Positions 36,007 through 46,164 of a DNA stretch of 64,000 nt are shown here, piece after piece. The notes beneath the pieces are model-generated. The model searched no databases. It had not been told where the DNA came from and was given only the letters and a program-made list of their open reading frames with translations. The position numbers and the translations under genes were made by a program. Origin of the DNA: Cheiracanthium punctorium (Eukaryota; Arthropoda; Arachnida; Araneae; Cheiracanthiidae); contig JAWZYV010016058.1 in assembly GCA_038373885.1 (NCBI GenBank), positions 310,001 to 374,000 on the forward strand, in the 5' to 3' direction. The stretch's first letter is position 1. Every line of letters begins with the position of its first letter.

Positions 36007-36550
36007 GTCATAAGGGCGGATGCATCCGGCTACTCTGTGGGAGCTGTCCTTACCCAAGGACAAGGTCCAGAGGAACACCCGCTTGAATATGCCAGCCGAC
36101 TTCTACTACCAGCTGAAAAGAACTATTCCACAACGGAAAGAGAGGCCCTAGCAGTTGTTTGGGCATTAGAGAAATTCAGGGGATACGTGGAAGGAGCAGA
36201 GATCACGGTGATTACTGACCACCAGCCCTTGAAATGGTTATTAAGTCTAAAATCGCCAACCGCCCGATTAGCAAGATGGGCCCTACAGATTCAGTCGTAA
36301 AACTTGAAAGTCGACTACTTACCAGGAAAAGCCAACGTTATTGCAGACTTGCTATCACGTCCTTCATGTGAACACAAGGAGCCTTCGGGTGAGATTTGTG
36401 CGGTTTCCATTGACCTCCCAATCCGGAAGCCAAGTGACATCCGGGAGCAGCAACTCAATGATCCAGATCTGAAAAAGATAATAGACTGTTTCGAGAGTAA
36501 CACCACAGATGAAAATTATGCCAACTGGACACAGCAGGGATATTTCCCAG
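36007..36550 (+). pseudogene. RNase H domain of element A
   Basis: Would degrade the RNA of the RNA-DNA hybrid. It opens with RADASGYSVGAVL, holding the first catalytic Asp, then TTEREALAVVW (Glu), ITDHQPLKWLL (Asp) and, past a TAA at 36298-36300, NVIADLLSR, the fourth acidic site. One nonsense change interrupts an otherwise open frame. The linker toward integrase follows (to about 36550), where the next insertion begins. The frame differs from upstream RT because of the insertion at 34973-36006. Confidence 0.93.
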
Positions 36551-36729
36551 ACAGCACAGCAAACTTGCAGCAAGCTTGATTTATCAAGTCAATAAGCTTG
36601 AATTAAGCTTGAAAATTCCAATCGTGTAAGCTTGATGCAAGCTTGAATCAAGTGTTCTAGTTTACACTTGCCTAGCTTGCATTAAGCTTGACATTTCAAG
36701 CTTAATTTCAAGCTTAAAAAATGTCCCCC

Positions 36730-36922
36730 CCCAAAAAAAATTTTAAATACACGGGGCGCCCGCTGGCTAACGCGCCCCACATATTTTATTTTTCGGCGCA
36801 TTTTACCCCTCCACGCTGCAATTTCAATTTAATTTAAGTCCATCCAGTGTTCGTGGCTAGAATAGAACCTGGGCCCTTTGGCTTCGCAGTCCAGCACGCT
36901 ATCCATTCCGCCACCGGCGCCT
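36730..36922 (-). repeat. tRNA-derived SINE-like sequence within the AAGCTT element
   Basis: On minus, TGGCGGAATGGAT (36913-36901) resembles an A box and AGGTTCTATTCT (36871-36860) a degenerate B box. The flanking CAAAGGGCCCAGG and CTGGATGGACTTAAATT resemble the matching parts of the SINE at 33059-33262, so they are likely one family. A hairpin GGGGCGC...GCGCCCC lies at about 36753-36778. Confidence 0.55.
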
Positions 36923-37519
36923 TGTGCAGCTCTGACTAAAGTTTGAAGTGACTTACCACGCTGTTTTCTCGCCAGATGATAAGTGGGCGATGTGTTATTT
37001 GTTTCTTTTATTTTTCCATGGGATGCATCAAAATTAAAATAATGTTATGTGTGATTTTGAAATCAATTTCGTAGTATAATTGTATTTTATTTTGAAGAAT
37101 TTCCATATTTGGAAAAAATAGAAGGGGTTTACTTACTTAACACAAATTTTGTGTAAAGTAATCTGAAATCAAATAAACAGTTAAACGTTACTTCGAAATG
37201 CTATATCACAGTTGCTAACATGCATGGAATACAAACACTTAAGTCATTTTTGTAAATATTTCTACAAATAAATGAAAAATTTTGCTATTTTTTAACGCTA
37301 AAAATTCTCTTTACAAATGTGGTTAGTTATTTTCCTACATATTCTTATGCTATATCGATATAGAGCATTTCGAAGAATTAAAAATAAGTTTGAATTAATT
37401 TATACAAATGTAAATTTGAATTATTTTCATTGTTCATACTTTATAATTAAAAAAAATTATTTAACTTCTGAATTTTTTTTATCCTTTGTAATTTTATTTT
37501 AAAACTACAAAAGTGTAAG

Positions 37520-37605
37520 ATGTAAGATTTTTGGGCCCTAAAATCTGTAGGCCCTGGGCAGTTGCCCTGTTTGTCCTGACGGTAATATGGCACTGGTAAT
37601 AAAAA
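37520..37605. repeat. hAT-type terminal fragment
   Basis: TGGGCCC...GGCCCTGGGCAGTTGCCC and the following GTTTGTCC...GGCACTGGTA match in style the subterminal part of widespread hAT MITEs. Only one end was seen. Confidence 0.35.
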
Positions 37606-37788
37606 ACCCATCCCCGTTAAAACACATCTTTTACGAACTTTCAACAAATTTGAGGACGCTAGACAATTAATGTCCATTCTCTTTCACAGATGGCGCCATC
37701 ACCGCACTTTGCAAGTGAAAATCCAGCTTAAGCCAACCTTGCATTGCCAAGCCAAATCTCAAGCTTGATTTAAGCTTATGTGCTGTTG

Positions 37789-38981
37789 ATGTCCCAGGGA
37801 ATCCTTTACAGGTATGCACCAGACTCGGAAGCCGAGGAGGCTCAACTAGTCGTCCCTATCCATGAACGAACGAGAGTACTAAAGGAGTACCACGATTCCC
37901 CAACTGCCGGCCACTACGGAGCCGAGGGCACCTTCTACAAAATGGCCTTGCGATATTACTTCTCTGGAATGCGGAAGTTTATTACCGATTACGTCAAAAA
38001 TTGTGCCGAGTGTAGCAGATTTAAGCCAAGCAATCAGAAACCTGCAGGTTTATTGAGAACTCCCGCTTATGCCCAACGCTTCGAAACACTCGCCATAGAT
38101 CTCTTTGGTCCCTTACCAGAGACTGCAGATGGAAAGAAGTGGATTTTCATCGTAGAAGATACGTCGACAAAATGGGTAGAACTTTTTGCTCTGAAAGAGG
38201 CGACGGCGAAAGAGTGTGCCATAACTTTGTTTGAAGAGATTTTCCTGAGGTATGGATTAGCCAGACGTGTCATAAGTGATAATGGCCCACAATTCACAAG
38301 TGCTGTCCTACAGCAACTGTGTTACCTACTCGAAGTGTCCCAAGTCTTTACACCCGTATATTGGCCCCAGGCCAATCCAGTTGAAAGAAAGAATCGGGAC
38401 TTTAAACCAAAACTAGCAATACTTGTTGGTGAGGATCATACGTCATGGTCAGATAAACTTGCGACCATCCGTTTTGCAATGAATACGTCGAAGTGTGATA
38501 CAACAAATCACGCAGCTGCATTTCTCGAATTTGGAAGATAATTACGAACAATTGATGACGTGCAACATGATGTAAGAGCGGTGATTGACAACGATAATTT
38601 CATCGCTGAAATTACACCTTATCTGAAGAAATTTGCCCGGATCTCAACCGAGATCAAAGATCTTGTAGAAAAGAAGCAAGACCAGCACAAAATGTATGCC
38701 GATGAGAGTAGAAGAAGGGCACATAGGTATGATCCAGGTGATAAAGTATGGGTAAATTTACATTGTTTAAGCAATAAAGCGAAAAAGAAAACAGCTAAGT
38801 TTCAACCCTGTAGGGATGGCCCCTATATAGTGATTACCCAACGCTCCCCTACAACCTATGAAGCTGCTAACCCGGAAGCGCCGGATTTCCTGCTTGGCAC
38901 ATACCACACTTCTGCTCTCACCCCTTTCAATGAAACTCTGCTTTCTGATGTTGTGCCTGTCGCCCCCAAAAGGAAGAGGGG
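37789..38981 (+). pseudogene. Integrase of element A
   Basis: Would join element DNA to the chromosome. One frame, read from 37780, gives the N-terminal zinc domain with both His (HDSPTAGH) and both Cys (CAEC), then the core with all three acidic residues: AIDLFGPLP, ISDNGPQF and NPVERKNRD. A TAA at 38539-38541 stops the frame after the core; the same frame then continues through the C-terminal domain (GDKVWVNL, PCRDGPYIV, YHTSALTPF). Apart from that one nonsense codon it is the best preserved gene of the element. The basic C-terminal tail is interrupted by the insertion at 38982-39230. Confidence 0.94.
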
Positions 38982-39230
38982 GGCCCCCCTTTTTGAGTTT
39001 CTTACGTTTTGTAATGTCATTTTAAGTTTTCTTTTGTATTGTTGTTTTCACACCCCTTTTTTTTTGTTTTTTTTTAAGATAAAGCTTGTGGGTTCGGTAC
39101 TTTCGATGGGTGCCCTTGGTCCGGGGTGGCCCTTATTTTTCCCCTTGGGAAATATTCCGGCGTAAACCGCCTTCGGCGGTCGCCTTCCCCTAGTGGGTGT
39201 TCCCCTCCTCCTCCTCCTCCTCCTCCCCCT
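38982..39230. mobile_element. 249-bp insertion in the integrase tail with 12-bp target duplication
   Basis: AAGGAAGAGGGG stands at 38970-38981 and again at 39231-39242. Removing the insert with one copy keeps the integrase frame and joins a Lys-Arg-Lys-Arg-Gly stretch to Arg-Pro-Pro-Lys, an AT-hook-like motif. The insert has a T-rich first half, a GC-richer second half with a perfect hairpin (ACCGCC-TTC-GGCGGT near 39168-39182) and a CTC/TCC-repeat end (about 39206-39228) like a SINE tail. Class unknown. Confidence 0.8.
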
Positions 39231-39242
39231 AAGGAAGAGGGG

Positions 39243-39360
39243 ACGACCTCCCAAGAGTAGCCCTCCAAAGACTGTTCGTCGAAGTGCCAAAAGAGAGACG
39301 AAGTTACCCTCCAGCTCCTCTGGCCACTCGCCGGGACGTCATCGTGGCCAGGGGGGAGTC
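39243..39360 (+). pseudogene. Integrase basic tail with AT-hook, after the insertion
   Basis: Continues the integrase frame in a Lys/Arg/Pro/Ser-rich tail with no stop, runs through the polypurine tract and into the 3' LTR, and ends there at a stop near 39457-39459. Basic tails on gypsy integrases can bind DNA or chromatin; here this is inference from composition. Confidence 0.7.
39350..39358 (+). promoter_or_regulatory. Polypurine tract of element A
   Basis: AGGGGGGAG immediately before the 3' LTR, the expected primer for plus-strand synthesis. Confidence 0.8.
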
Positions 39361-39607
39361 TGTAACAGGTGTTCCCCACCTGAGCAGCCAAACTCCAGGA
39401 CTGAAGTGGCAAAGGTAAAAGCAGTGACGCTTCCGCGGGGGAATCGTTTCAGTTCGTAGTTGAGTAGGGAGGCAAAGATGGAGTGAGCTAGGGCTGTTGT
39501 TCTTTTTATGTATAATCCGTGCAGTGTTATTTTTTTTTTAATAAAATGTTTAGTGTAAGTGAGATGCGAGTCTCGTCTGTCATTTTGGGAGTTCGTGTCG
39601 TCTTCCA
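39361..39607 (+). repeat. 3' LTR of element A
   Basis: 247 bp, about 12 substitutions and one indel from the 5' LTR. Ends in CA, followed by AAGT. Confidence 0.96.
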
Positions 39608-39611
39608 AAGT

Positions 39612-40252
39612 TTTATAAAACTAACCTATATTACAGCAATTTAATCTAACTGCACTTGAATTTGGAAAACTCAATATAAAGCAAAATACAAATCGTATCA
39701 CCTTGTGAATTAGTGACTAAATAGCACACTAAATTATCCGCATACGTAAACCATCAATATTTAATCAATATCATCACTACCAGACGCAATGCAAAACACG
39801 GTACAAAAATTGGTCAAACTATGGAACATTGTAGTAGGGTCCTTGTTTCATTAGAGGACTTTGGATATCGCATGCACCATGCAATTAAAGAAAAAATGTT
39901 TCTGCAAGGTAGTACATCTGATTCCTAATACCAGATTATCTCAGGGACTTGATATAGTTCTATTCATATCAATCAATAATCAAGTAACAGGATAACAACC
40001 CAAGTAACACAGATCGTTAAAATAATGTTAATTTAAGAAGCTACAGATTACGTCAATTCTATTTTTTGTTTTATTTTTTACTTAAAAATAATTAGATTTC
40101 CCCTGTAAGATAGAAAATATGGGTAATTTTTAAATCCACTTATTTTAAACAAACTTATGGTTTTGAAGAATGATCAATATTTTTTGTTTAATTAGTACAG
40201 ATATACATTAATTTGTTTTATATAATACTACTTTAGAAGCTTTTATCTATCT
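39612..40252. other. No feature seen
   Basis: AT-rich and stop-dense. Confidence 0.5.
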
Positions 40253-40260
40253 ATCATAAT

Positions 40261-40394
40261 CAGGCGCGTAGCCAGGAAAATTTTTCGGGGGGGATATGAA
40301 CTTATATGTGTATAAATTGACGGAATATCATCACTAATCCAAAAATTTCGGAGGGGGGATAAAACCCGATACCCCCCCCCTCGCTACGCCCCTG
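40261..40394 (+). mobile_element. Short hAT MITE
   Basis: 134 bp. CAGGCGCGTAGCCAGGAAAA at the left and CGCTACGCCCCTG at the right are inverted hAT-type ends. ATCATAAT / ATCATAAC flank it (8-bp duplication, one mismatch). It is the inverted relative of 62983-63134. Confidence 0.85.
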
Positions 40395-40659
40395 ATCATA
40401 ACTTTTACTTTAGAATCTAAAGTAAAAATGGTTCTTCGAAAGTGAAACGGTAAAATAATAATAATAATAATAATGCCAAAGAAATATTTCAAGGAATGCA
40501 AAATTCAAAGCAGTCAGAGTTATAATTACTATGGCAGTTAATAAAAATACATATGGTAAATCGAAGAACTGAAACTTAAATGGACTCTACGATAAAATAT
40601 TAGTAAGATCAAGGTAATAATGAATTGATAGATCAGTAGATTATACACAGTAATTATCA

Positions 40660-40880
40660 AATCTTGGGGCGAAATGTATAAGGAGAGGTAGAGGGAACCA
40701 AGACAGTTCAGAACAACACAGCGATGTGAAGTCGGAAGCGTTGCTTTCATGTACCTATTAATAATCATTTTTGAAGATGTGTTGTTGTAATTGTGAACTT
40801 TCCAATCATGGTTTGTCAAAAACTAATGTTTTTTGTTTTTTTTCCCACACAGATAGCACTTGACCGAAATTGATAGTTTA
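40660..40880 (+). repeat. Degraded relative of the fold-back MITE at 10995-11401
   Basis: Shares AAGACAGTTCAGAA, GTCGGAA, ATGTACCTATTAATAATCA and CATGGTTTGTCAAAAACTAA in the same order. The ends are eroded. Confidence 0.55.
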
Positions 40881-43190
40881 AAAATTTTGTTTTATTTCAT
40901 TTATGAAGCCTATTTTTTTCAAAACTCAGATTTGGGGATTTCGGTGCAGTCATATATCTCTTTTCTTTCAGGTAAAAATAACAAATCAAGAAATTGTGTG
41001 TAATCACTGTTTTCATTATCACTGTGTTCACTGTCTAGCTACTGTTACAAGGCAACAAGGCATAAATTGTTATAACTAAAAGTCTGGTTTTTCCCGTTTG
41101 TTTTGCTAATACTTTAAATTTTTAGTTGAAATTTGAAAACATCCAGTAACTAATTAAAAATATTAGCAGACAAATATTAAAGTTTCAGAAAAGACTCCCA
41201 TTAACACAACAACAACAATATTTCAAGTGATGCTGTATGCAAAGCAACTATAGTTACGATAAGAATAATAGTTAATAATATACTTTATTCATGAATGGAA
41301 ACTTCCATATAAATAAAAATAAAATAATAATAGGGCCAATATAATATCGAATTGCTAGAAGATTAGTGTATATATATTATGTATAATAAAATAAATTTAA
41401 TTTAATCTAAGTAAATAAAAGCGTTTGGACTTTTGATGCACGCATACATCTGTGTGCTTGTTGGATAAAATTTTAATTTATCGAGTCAGTTACTAGAAAG
41501 CAGAGGAAAAAGTGAAGCAGAAAATATAGATACTTGTAGGTGCTACGAATGAAATAAATTTTCCTATAAACAACAGGGCACTTCGCAGCTTCATACCGAC
41601 GGACAGATATCATCTTACAATGCGATACTTGTAGTCCTTTGATAATTTAAGGGGAAAAAAATATCCACAGGAGCTATTTTCTCAAATCTGCTGCTAGTGG
41701 TTCTTTAATAACCGTAAAATCATCAGCGGATCCGGCCATGCATGTTGAGGGGGTGGGGGGTTCTTGAAAATCCAGTGTTTGAGACACTTTAATATCTAAA
41801 AATAACCGTCTAATTTGATAATCGCTCATTTATTTATCATATTCGGATGTGCAAAAAAATCTGCTTTAATCATAGCTACCGTAACATATATATACTCATA
41901 CATGGATCGTTCAGTAAAACAATAGATTTTTTAAAAGTTTTTTGTTTCCAGAAATCTATCGGAATAATCTCCGATAGTCTCATCTTAGTAAAAACATTGA
42001 AAATAAAATATTATTCTTGAATAAAATAGAAGATATACAATCCTAAATTGTCAATAATAATAATAAAAATCTGGAATTTTTTTCATAATCTTAATGTATA
42101 TATATGTTTTAAAAAGTGAAAATAAATACACTATAAATAAATATGATAAAATAAATATAATAAAAATGAATTAACTTGTTTAAAAATATATATTTAAACC
42201 TTTTTCTGAATTTATACACCCCTTTTTAGACAACTCCATTGAGATTCGAATATGCTTTCTTAGCACGAATAACGTAAATATTCCAAATTGCGAATTAGTT
42301 CTAAATGCGAAGTTCTCGATTCAGCAGCGTATTCCCAATGAAATCGGAATCCAATATCAGAGTACTGCATTCGAGAAGTACACGGCATGGTGTTACGAGT
42401 TTTAAACTGAACTGAGTTTCCAATGAAAATCATGACTTCGTGACATCAAAACGACGTTCATTCCTCTTGGCATTTGAAAACGATATGCTGGAATTAACAC
42501 CCTTCCCCCGAGATGTATTATTGTTCAATAATTCCCATCCAATCGTTTGTAATTTTGATAATGGGAATGCGCTTTATGGAAACGTCGGGATCTCGAAAAT
42601 TTTGTGTTTGCTGACAGTTTTCGCAGAGATTTCGATTTGCTGGGAACAACATCCAACCCCCTGATGCCATAAGAAAAAGAAGAGAGAGTGTGAGAGATAG
42701 ATAATGGGGTTTTTTCAGAAATTTGGTGCAATGCATGAGGATAGTTCATTCAATGTATGAATACAGTTTCCTATTATTTTATAATGAACTCTTAATTTTT
42801 GAATACATTTAAAATTTTCTATTCGGAAAGAATACGAAAAGTAACTGCATATGATTCCTCAAGAATAACGAGCGGGATAAGAAATTTTTCGCGTTTCTAA
42901 AACCTTTCGATACTGATTTGGAAAACGTTAACAGATTGTCCAGTTTAATTTCGTTTTATTGTATAAACGATTTAAATCACATTCATTTAAAATTTTCCGA
43001 AGACGTTAGACGAATTTCAAACATTGGTATTTCGTAAACTAAATAAAATAAGAATTGTAAAAATGTGCACATTGATAAAATGTTCATTTTCTAACGAGAG
43101 GGCAATTCTTAATGTAACAGAAAAAAAAGAAAAAAAAAAAGAAAAAAAACTTTCATACTTTAAACACACATTTAAGAACTATGTATTAAA
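40881..43190. other. Intergenic or intronic, nothing assigned
   Basis: AT-rich. A GC-richer patch at 42280-42680 has short overlapping frames on both strands that show no motif; it may be a decayed repeat or non-coding regulatory DNA. Confidence 0.45.
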
Positions 43191-43194
43191 AAGT

Positions 43195-43505
43195 GTATCA
43201 TAATCCATGCGGTAACCGTATTTGTGGTTCTTGCTTTAATATGCTAAAATGTACAGTACAACCCATGCGTCGGCGCTGTTTGACTGTGAGTGGAGTGCAT
43301 TTGTTTTTCTTTTCCATCAGCTTTGAAAATACATCATAATCCGTGCGTCGGTACTATTTGCCTTTGTTCCTTCAGTTCCTTGCGTGGTAACTACTCGTGT
43401 TTCTTTCTTCTTCATGTTGGAAAGTATCCATGTGACTGACTCACTCGTCTTGTTCCATTTTGCTGGAAAGTGCATCCTAATCCATATGTACACCTTCTGC
43501 CTTTC
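43195..43505. repeat. Degenerate tandem repeat, about 4 units
   Basis: The word CATAATCCATGCGTCGG and variants recurs at about 43199, 43259, 43335 and 43477, each followed by TTTG/CTTT-rich sequence and often preceded by GAAA-TGCATC. Unit length varies (60-95 bp). Confidence 0.55.
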
Positions 43506-44400
43506 TTAACAGAAGTAATAACAGAATCCACGAAAATTGTAAAAATGAAACAAAAACTGTCCGCACATTTCACGTGTCTGAAATTAATAGTATTCTAGTT
43601 CTTAAAAAATCATCTTCTATGATATTTTGAGAAGAGGGGCAATGTCTGGAAGCGATATTAAGCTTTAATTATATAAAGAGTAATTCCGAAAGAGATGGAC
43701 CAGTGAAATATTTCATTAATTCGCCTCTCCTTAGATTTTGACACTATCTCAGTCAGATAGTGAAAGACATTTTGTATGGTATACCACTATCCCCGCAAAA
43801 AACATAATTTTTTTTCAGCTAATAATCACTGTTGCTGCTAGTAAGTCAAATAACTTTTTCATATGGTTAAAATTGTAAAGTCAAAGGTTTAGTGTTTTGC
43901 TTATGATCTATCTAGTTTTAGATATGGAGTCTCGGGGAGCATACATACAATCTTCTAAATAAGATAAAATCGCGACGCGCAATCCGCAGTACCGAGTCAG
44001 GGCGAATCTTACTTCACAGACTACTCGAAAAAGATGGACCAGTTGTGCAATCGAGAGAAATCAAGAGCGCACTCAGAAATTATTTTCAGGGTGGGATGCA
44101 AAGCTTGGGTATCATTTCAGAATTGCACGAAATATTGTTACCATTATCAGAAATTCCACTTTATCTTGTGTAAACATATTTACTCAATATGGCCGAGCCC
44201 GCTCTGCGCCTTAGCCCTGGATCGGCCTTCGAGAGAGATTGACTGTACAATCTTGAAATTTTCATTTTCCAAGTTGACTATGTAGAAGATTGGAAGGAAA
44301 ATGAATGTGTAGAATGCGGCGAAAATTGCTGTGAGACAGTGAAATTTGGCAGACATGATGGATGGTTTGCTCAGCTTAAACGATTAGCTTCGAATTTTCA
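43506..44400. other. No feature seen
   Basis: Mixed AT-rich sequence without motif-bearing frames. Confidence 0.45.
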
Positions 44401-44404
44401 AAAT

Positions 44405-44640
44405 ATATTGATTTGATTTTGAGATTTTCCGAAAATCGTTTCAAAATGCTTAAATTTTTGTCCCAGGCTCCGGAAATAAAGAGTACACCGAATGAAAGGA
44501 AATTCGATGGCGTATCGTATTCACGTTACATCGTTAGCCGCGCGATGTTACCCGAAAGCGAGACCTCCACACCTCGGCCGTTTGCCATTTTCAGTGACAT
44601 AACCACTGTGCCATGGTGAGGCATTTACATTGTTGAACAG
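44405..44640 (-). repeat. SINE-like element, minus strand
   Basis: Right part: on minus, CACCATGGCACAGTGGTTAT is A-box-like, and ATCGCGCGGCTAACGATGTA matches the block in 24730-24955. Left part: GATTTTGAGATTTTCCGAAA...TTTCAAAATGCTTAAATTT matches the unit at 35820-35875. So a shared head and a shared body are each found elsewhere in the window. Confidence 0.5.
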
Positions 44641-44713
44641 TAAATAAAATAAGTTTTAGTCCAACGAGACTCGTCACTATTAAACATTGCGGAAACACTA
44701 TACATATACGAGT

Positions 44714-44805
44714 ATATATATATATAGTAAAATGGCTAAGCATATGAAGGAAGGAATCATTCACTCTTCAGTTAAGGTATTCTAATATATTCAATGAACG
44801 TAAAA
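44714..44805 (+). repeat. Direct repeat flanking element B, left copy
   Basis: ATATATAGTAAAATGGCTAA...CTTCAGTTAAGGTATTC...ATTCAATGAACGTA also occurs at about 50584-50660 with ~80% visible identity. The gypsy element B lies between the two copies. Confidence 0.6.
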
Positions 44806-44888
44806 TCGTATCCAAAATGGCATAAGTAGATAGATCCATGATATATAATAATGGTGGAATATTCAAATAGTAGAGTGGCATTATGTAT

Positions 44889-45796
44889 TGTTGCGGAATT
44901 ACTCTGCTACTCCTGGGGTGCGTCGTTCTAAAGTCCTGTTGGTGTAAAAAGTTCAAGTAAAAAGTCACTTGTCAGGATGGAACACAAACTGTATTGCTTC
45001 TAGAACTTCGTAGAACAATCAGCTGTACACAATTCACAAGCACAATCTAGCAGTAACGTGCTTTTAACAATCTGCTTGGATCAGAAGCTCTCACAAATGC
45101 TGTATTTCTCACACAAAATATGTCACTTTCACAGGCAAAAAATCCCGTGGAAATATTCAAGGGATATAGTACACAATCCCTTAAGACACAGCAATGAAGA
45201 ATTTACACGCAGCACTTTAAAAACAGCTTCACAACGCAAGCTAAAACACAGCTTCTATAGCACTATCAAAGCGTACTGAGAGCTCTTCACACATTGAGCG
45301 TTCAACTCGCACTGAACCTTCGGGGCGACACGCGCTTCTATAAATAGCCGACGCAGGAGGTACAAGAGGTTTCCAGAAAAGTCAATTTCTCGAGGGTTCT
45401 ACATAAAGCGTGAATTTTGATTACGTCATAGAAGAGAAACGTTAGGTTATTATGCGTTTTTAATGCAGGAAAAACAACTTCCAGGCCCCATTGGGAAAAT
45501 CGCGCCAAATGACCAAAAAGTCGCCAAGCTTGGCGACTTTTGGCGAAATATCGCCAAATTTGGCGCCAAAAATAAGTCCCCAAATGTGAAGAGATCTAAG
45601 CTCTAGGACTAATATTTCTCGAGTTTTCTAGAACCTCCATTGAAAAACAATGGCAAACCGAAACCTCCATATCTCCGGTTCTAATTGGCCGATTTTGATG
45701 CAACAGAAAGCAAAATTTATCTATTTGAAGCGTAGAATACGAATTTTAAACCATTTTAAGCCACAGAGCAGCGGGTTGCCCCGAAAATTCGTAACA
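44889..45796 (-). repeat. 3' LTR of element B
   Basis: On minus it begins TGTTACGAATTTTCGGGGCA (45796) and ends CGCAACA (44889). It carries an 18-bp palindrome at 45520-45537 within a cluster of GGCGA/TCGCC words (45510-45570). The polypurine tract (GGAAGGGGGCAA on minus, 45797-45808) precedes it. Confidence 0.93.
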
Positions 45797-45808
45797 TTGC
45801 CCCCTTCC

Positions 45809-46164
45809 CAAGGACTGCACGTCCCGGGCAGTACAATCCCCAGTTAGGAGGTCACACAAATATACAGTGTCCAACCTTTAACCAAAACTTAACAACATAA
45901 TTTAAGCAAATAATCAATAAACACAGTAAGCAAATGCACTCTAATTAATAAATAATAGACATAATGAACAATTACACTAATAAGCAATAAATGTAATAAA
46001 CAAATACACATTAATAAAATCCAATATATTACAAATATGTACACAAAACATGGCGTAAGTAGTGAGTTAAAAAGAGTTGATGAAAGAGGAAGAGAATAGA
46101 AAGACAGGAAAGAAATGAGAGTTGGAAGAAAGGAGGAATTACGCCATAGTGACCATGGTCTGAG
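45809..46164. other. Element B, non-coding 3' part
   Basis: A-rich stretch between the integrase stop and the polypurine tract. No envelope-like frame. Confidence 0.6.

Larger units (their letters stand above)
36551..37788. mobile_element. AAGCTT-rich DNA element, possible MULE-like, nested in pol of element A
   Basis: The pol frame is interrupted from 36551 to 37788. ATTTCCCAG (36542-36550) and ATGTCCCAG (37789-37797) form a 9-bp duplication with one mismatch, the length typical of Mutator-like elements. The ends are inverted: ACAGCACA at the left, TGTGCTGT at the right, then AAGCTTGA words in opposite orientation. About nine AAGCTT-type sites cluster in the first 170 bp and the last 30 bp, a subterminal-repeat pattern. 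No transposase frame. It carries its own nested pieces at 36855-36922 and 37520-37600. Confidence 0.65.
30443..39607 (+). mobile_element. Ty3/gypsy LTR retrotransposon, full length, defective, with nested insertions (element A)
   Basis: Near-identical LTRs (30443-30690, 39361-39607) lie in direct orientation and are flanked by a 4-bp duplication AAGT (30439-30442, 39608-39611). In between come a Lys-tRNA primer site, leader, gag, protease, reverse transcriptase, RNase H, integrase and a polypurine tract, in the Ty3/gypsy order, with no envelope frame. All frames carry stops or shifts. About 12 substitutions and one indel separate the LTRs (~95% identity), so the insertion is not new. At least five younger insertions sit inside: 31573-31842, 33059-33262, 34973-36006, 36551-37788 and 38982-39230. 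Without them the element would be about 6.2 kb. Confidence 0.97.

Noticed and set aside
39193..39459. Independent 88-codon gene starting ATG-like at 39193
   Set aside because: The Leu run is the CTC repeat of the insertion; the rest is the integrase tail and the 3' LTR.
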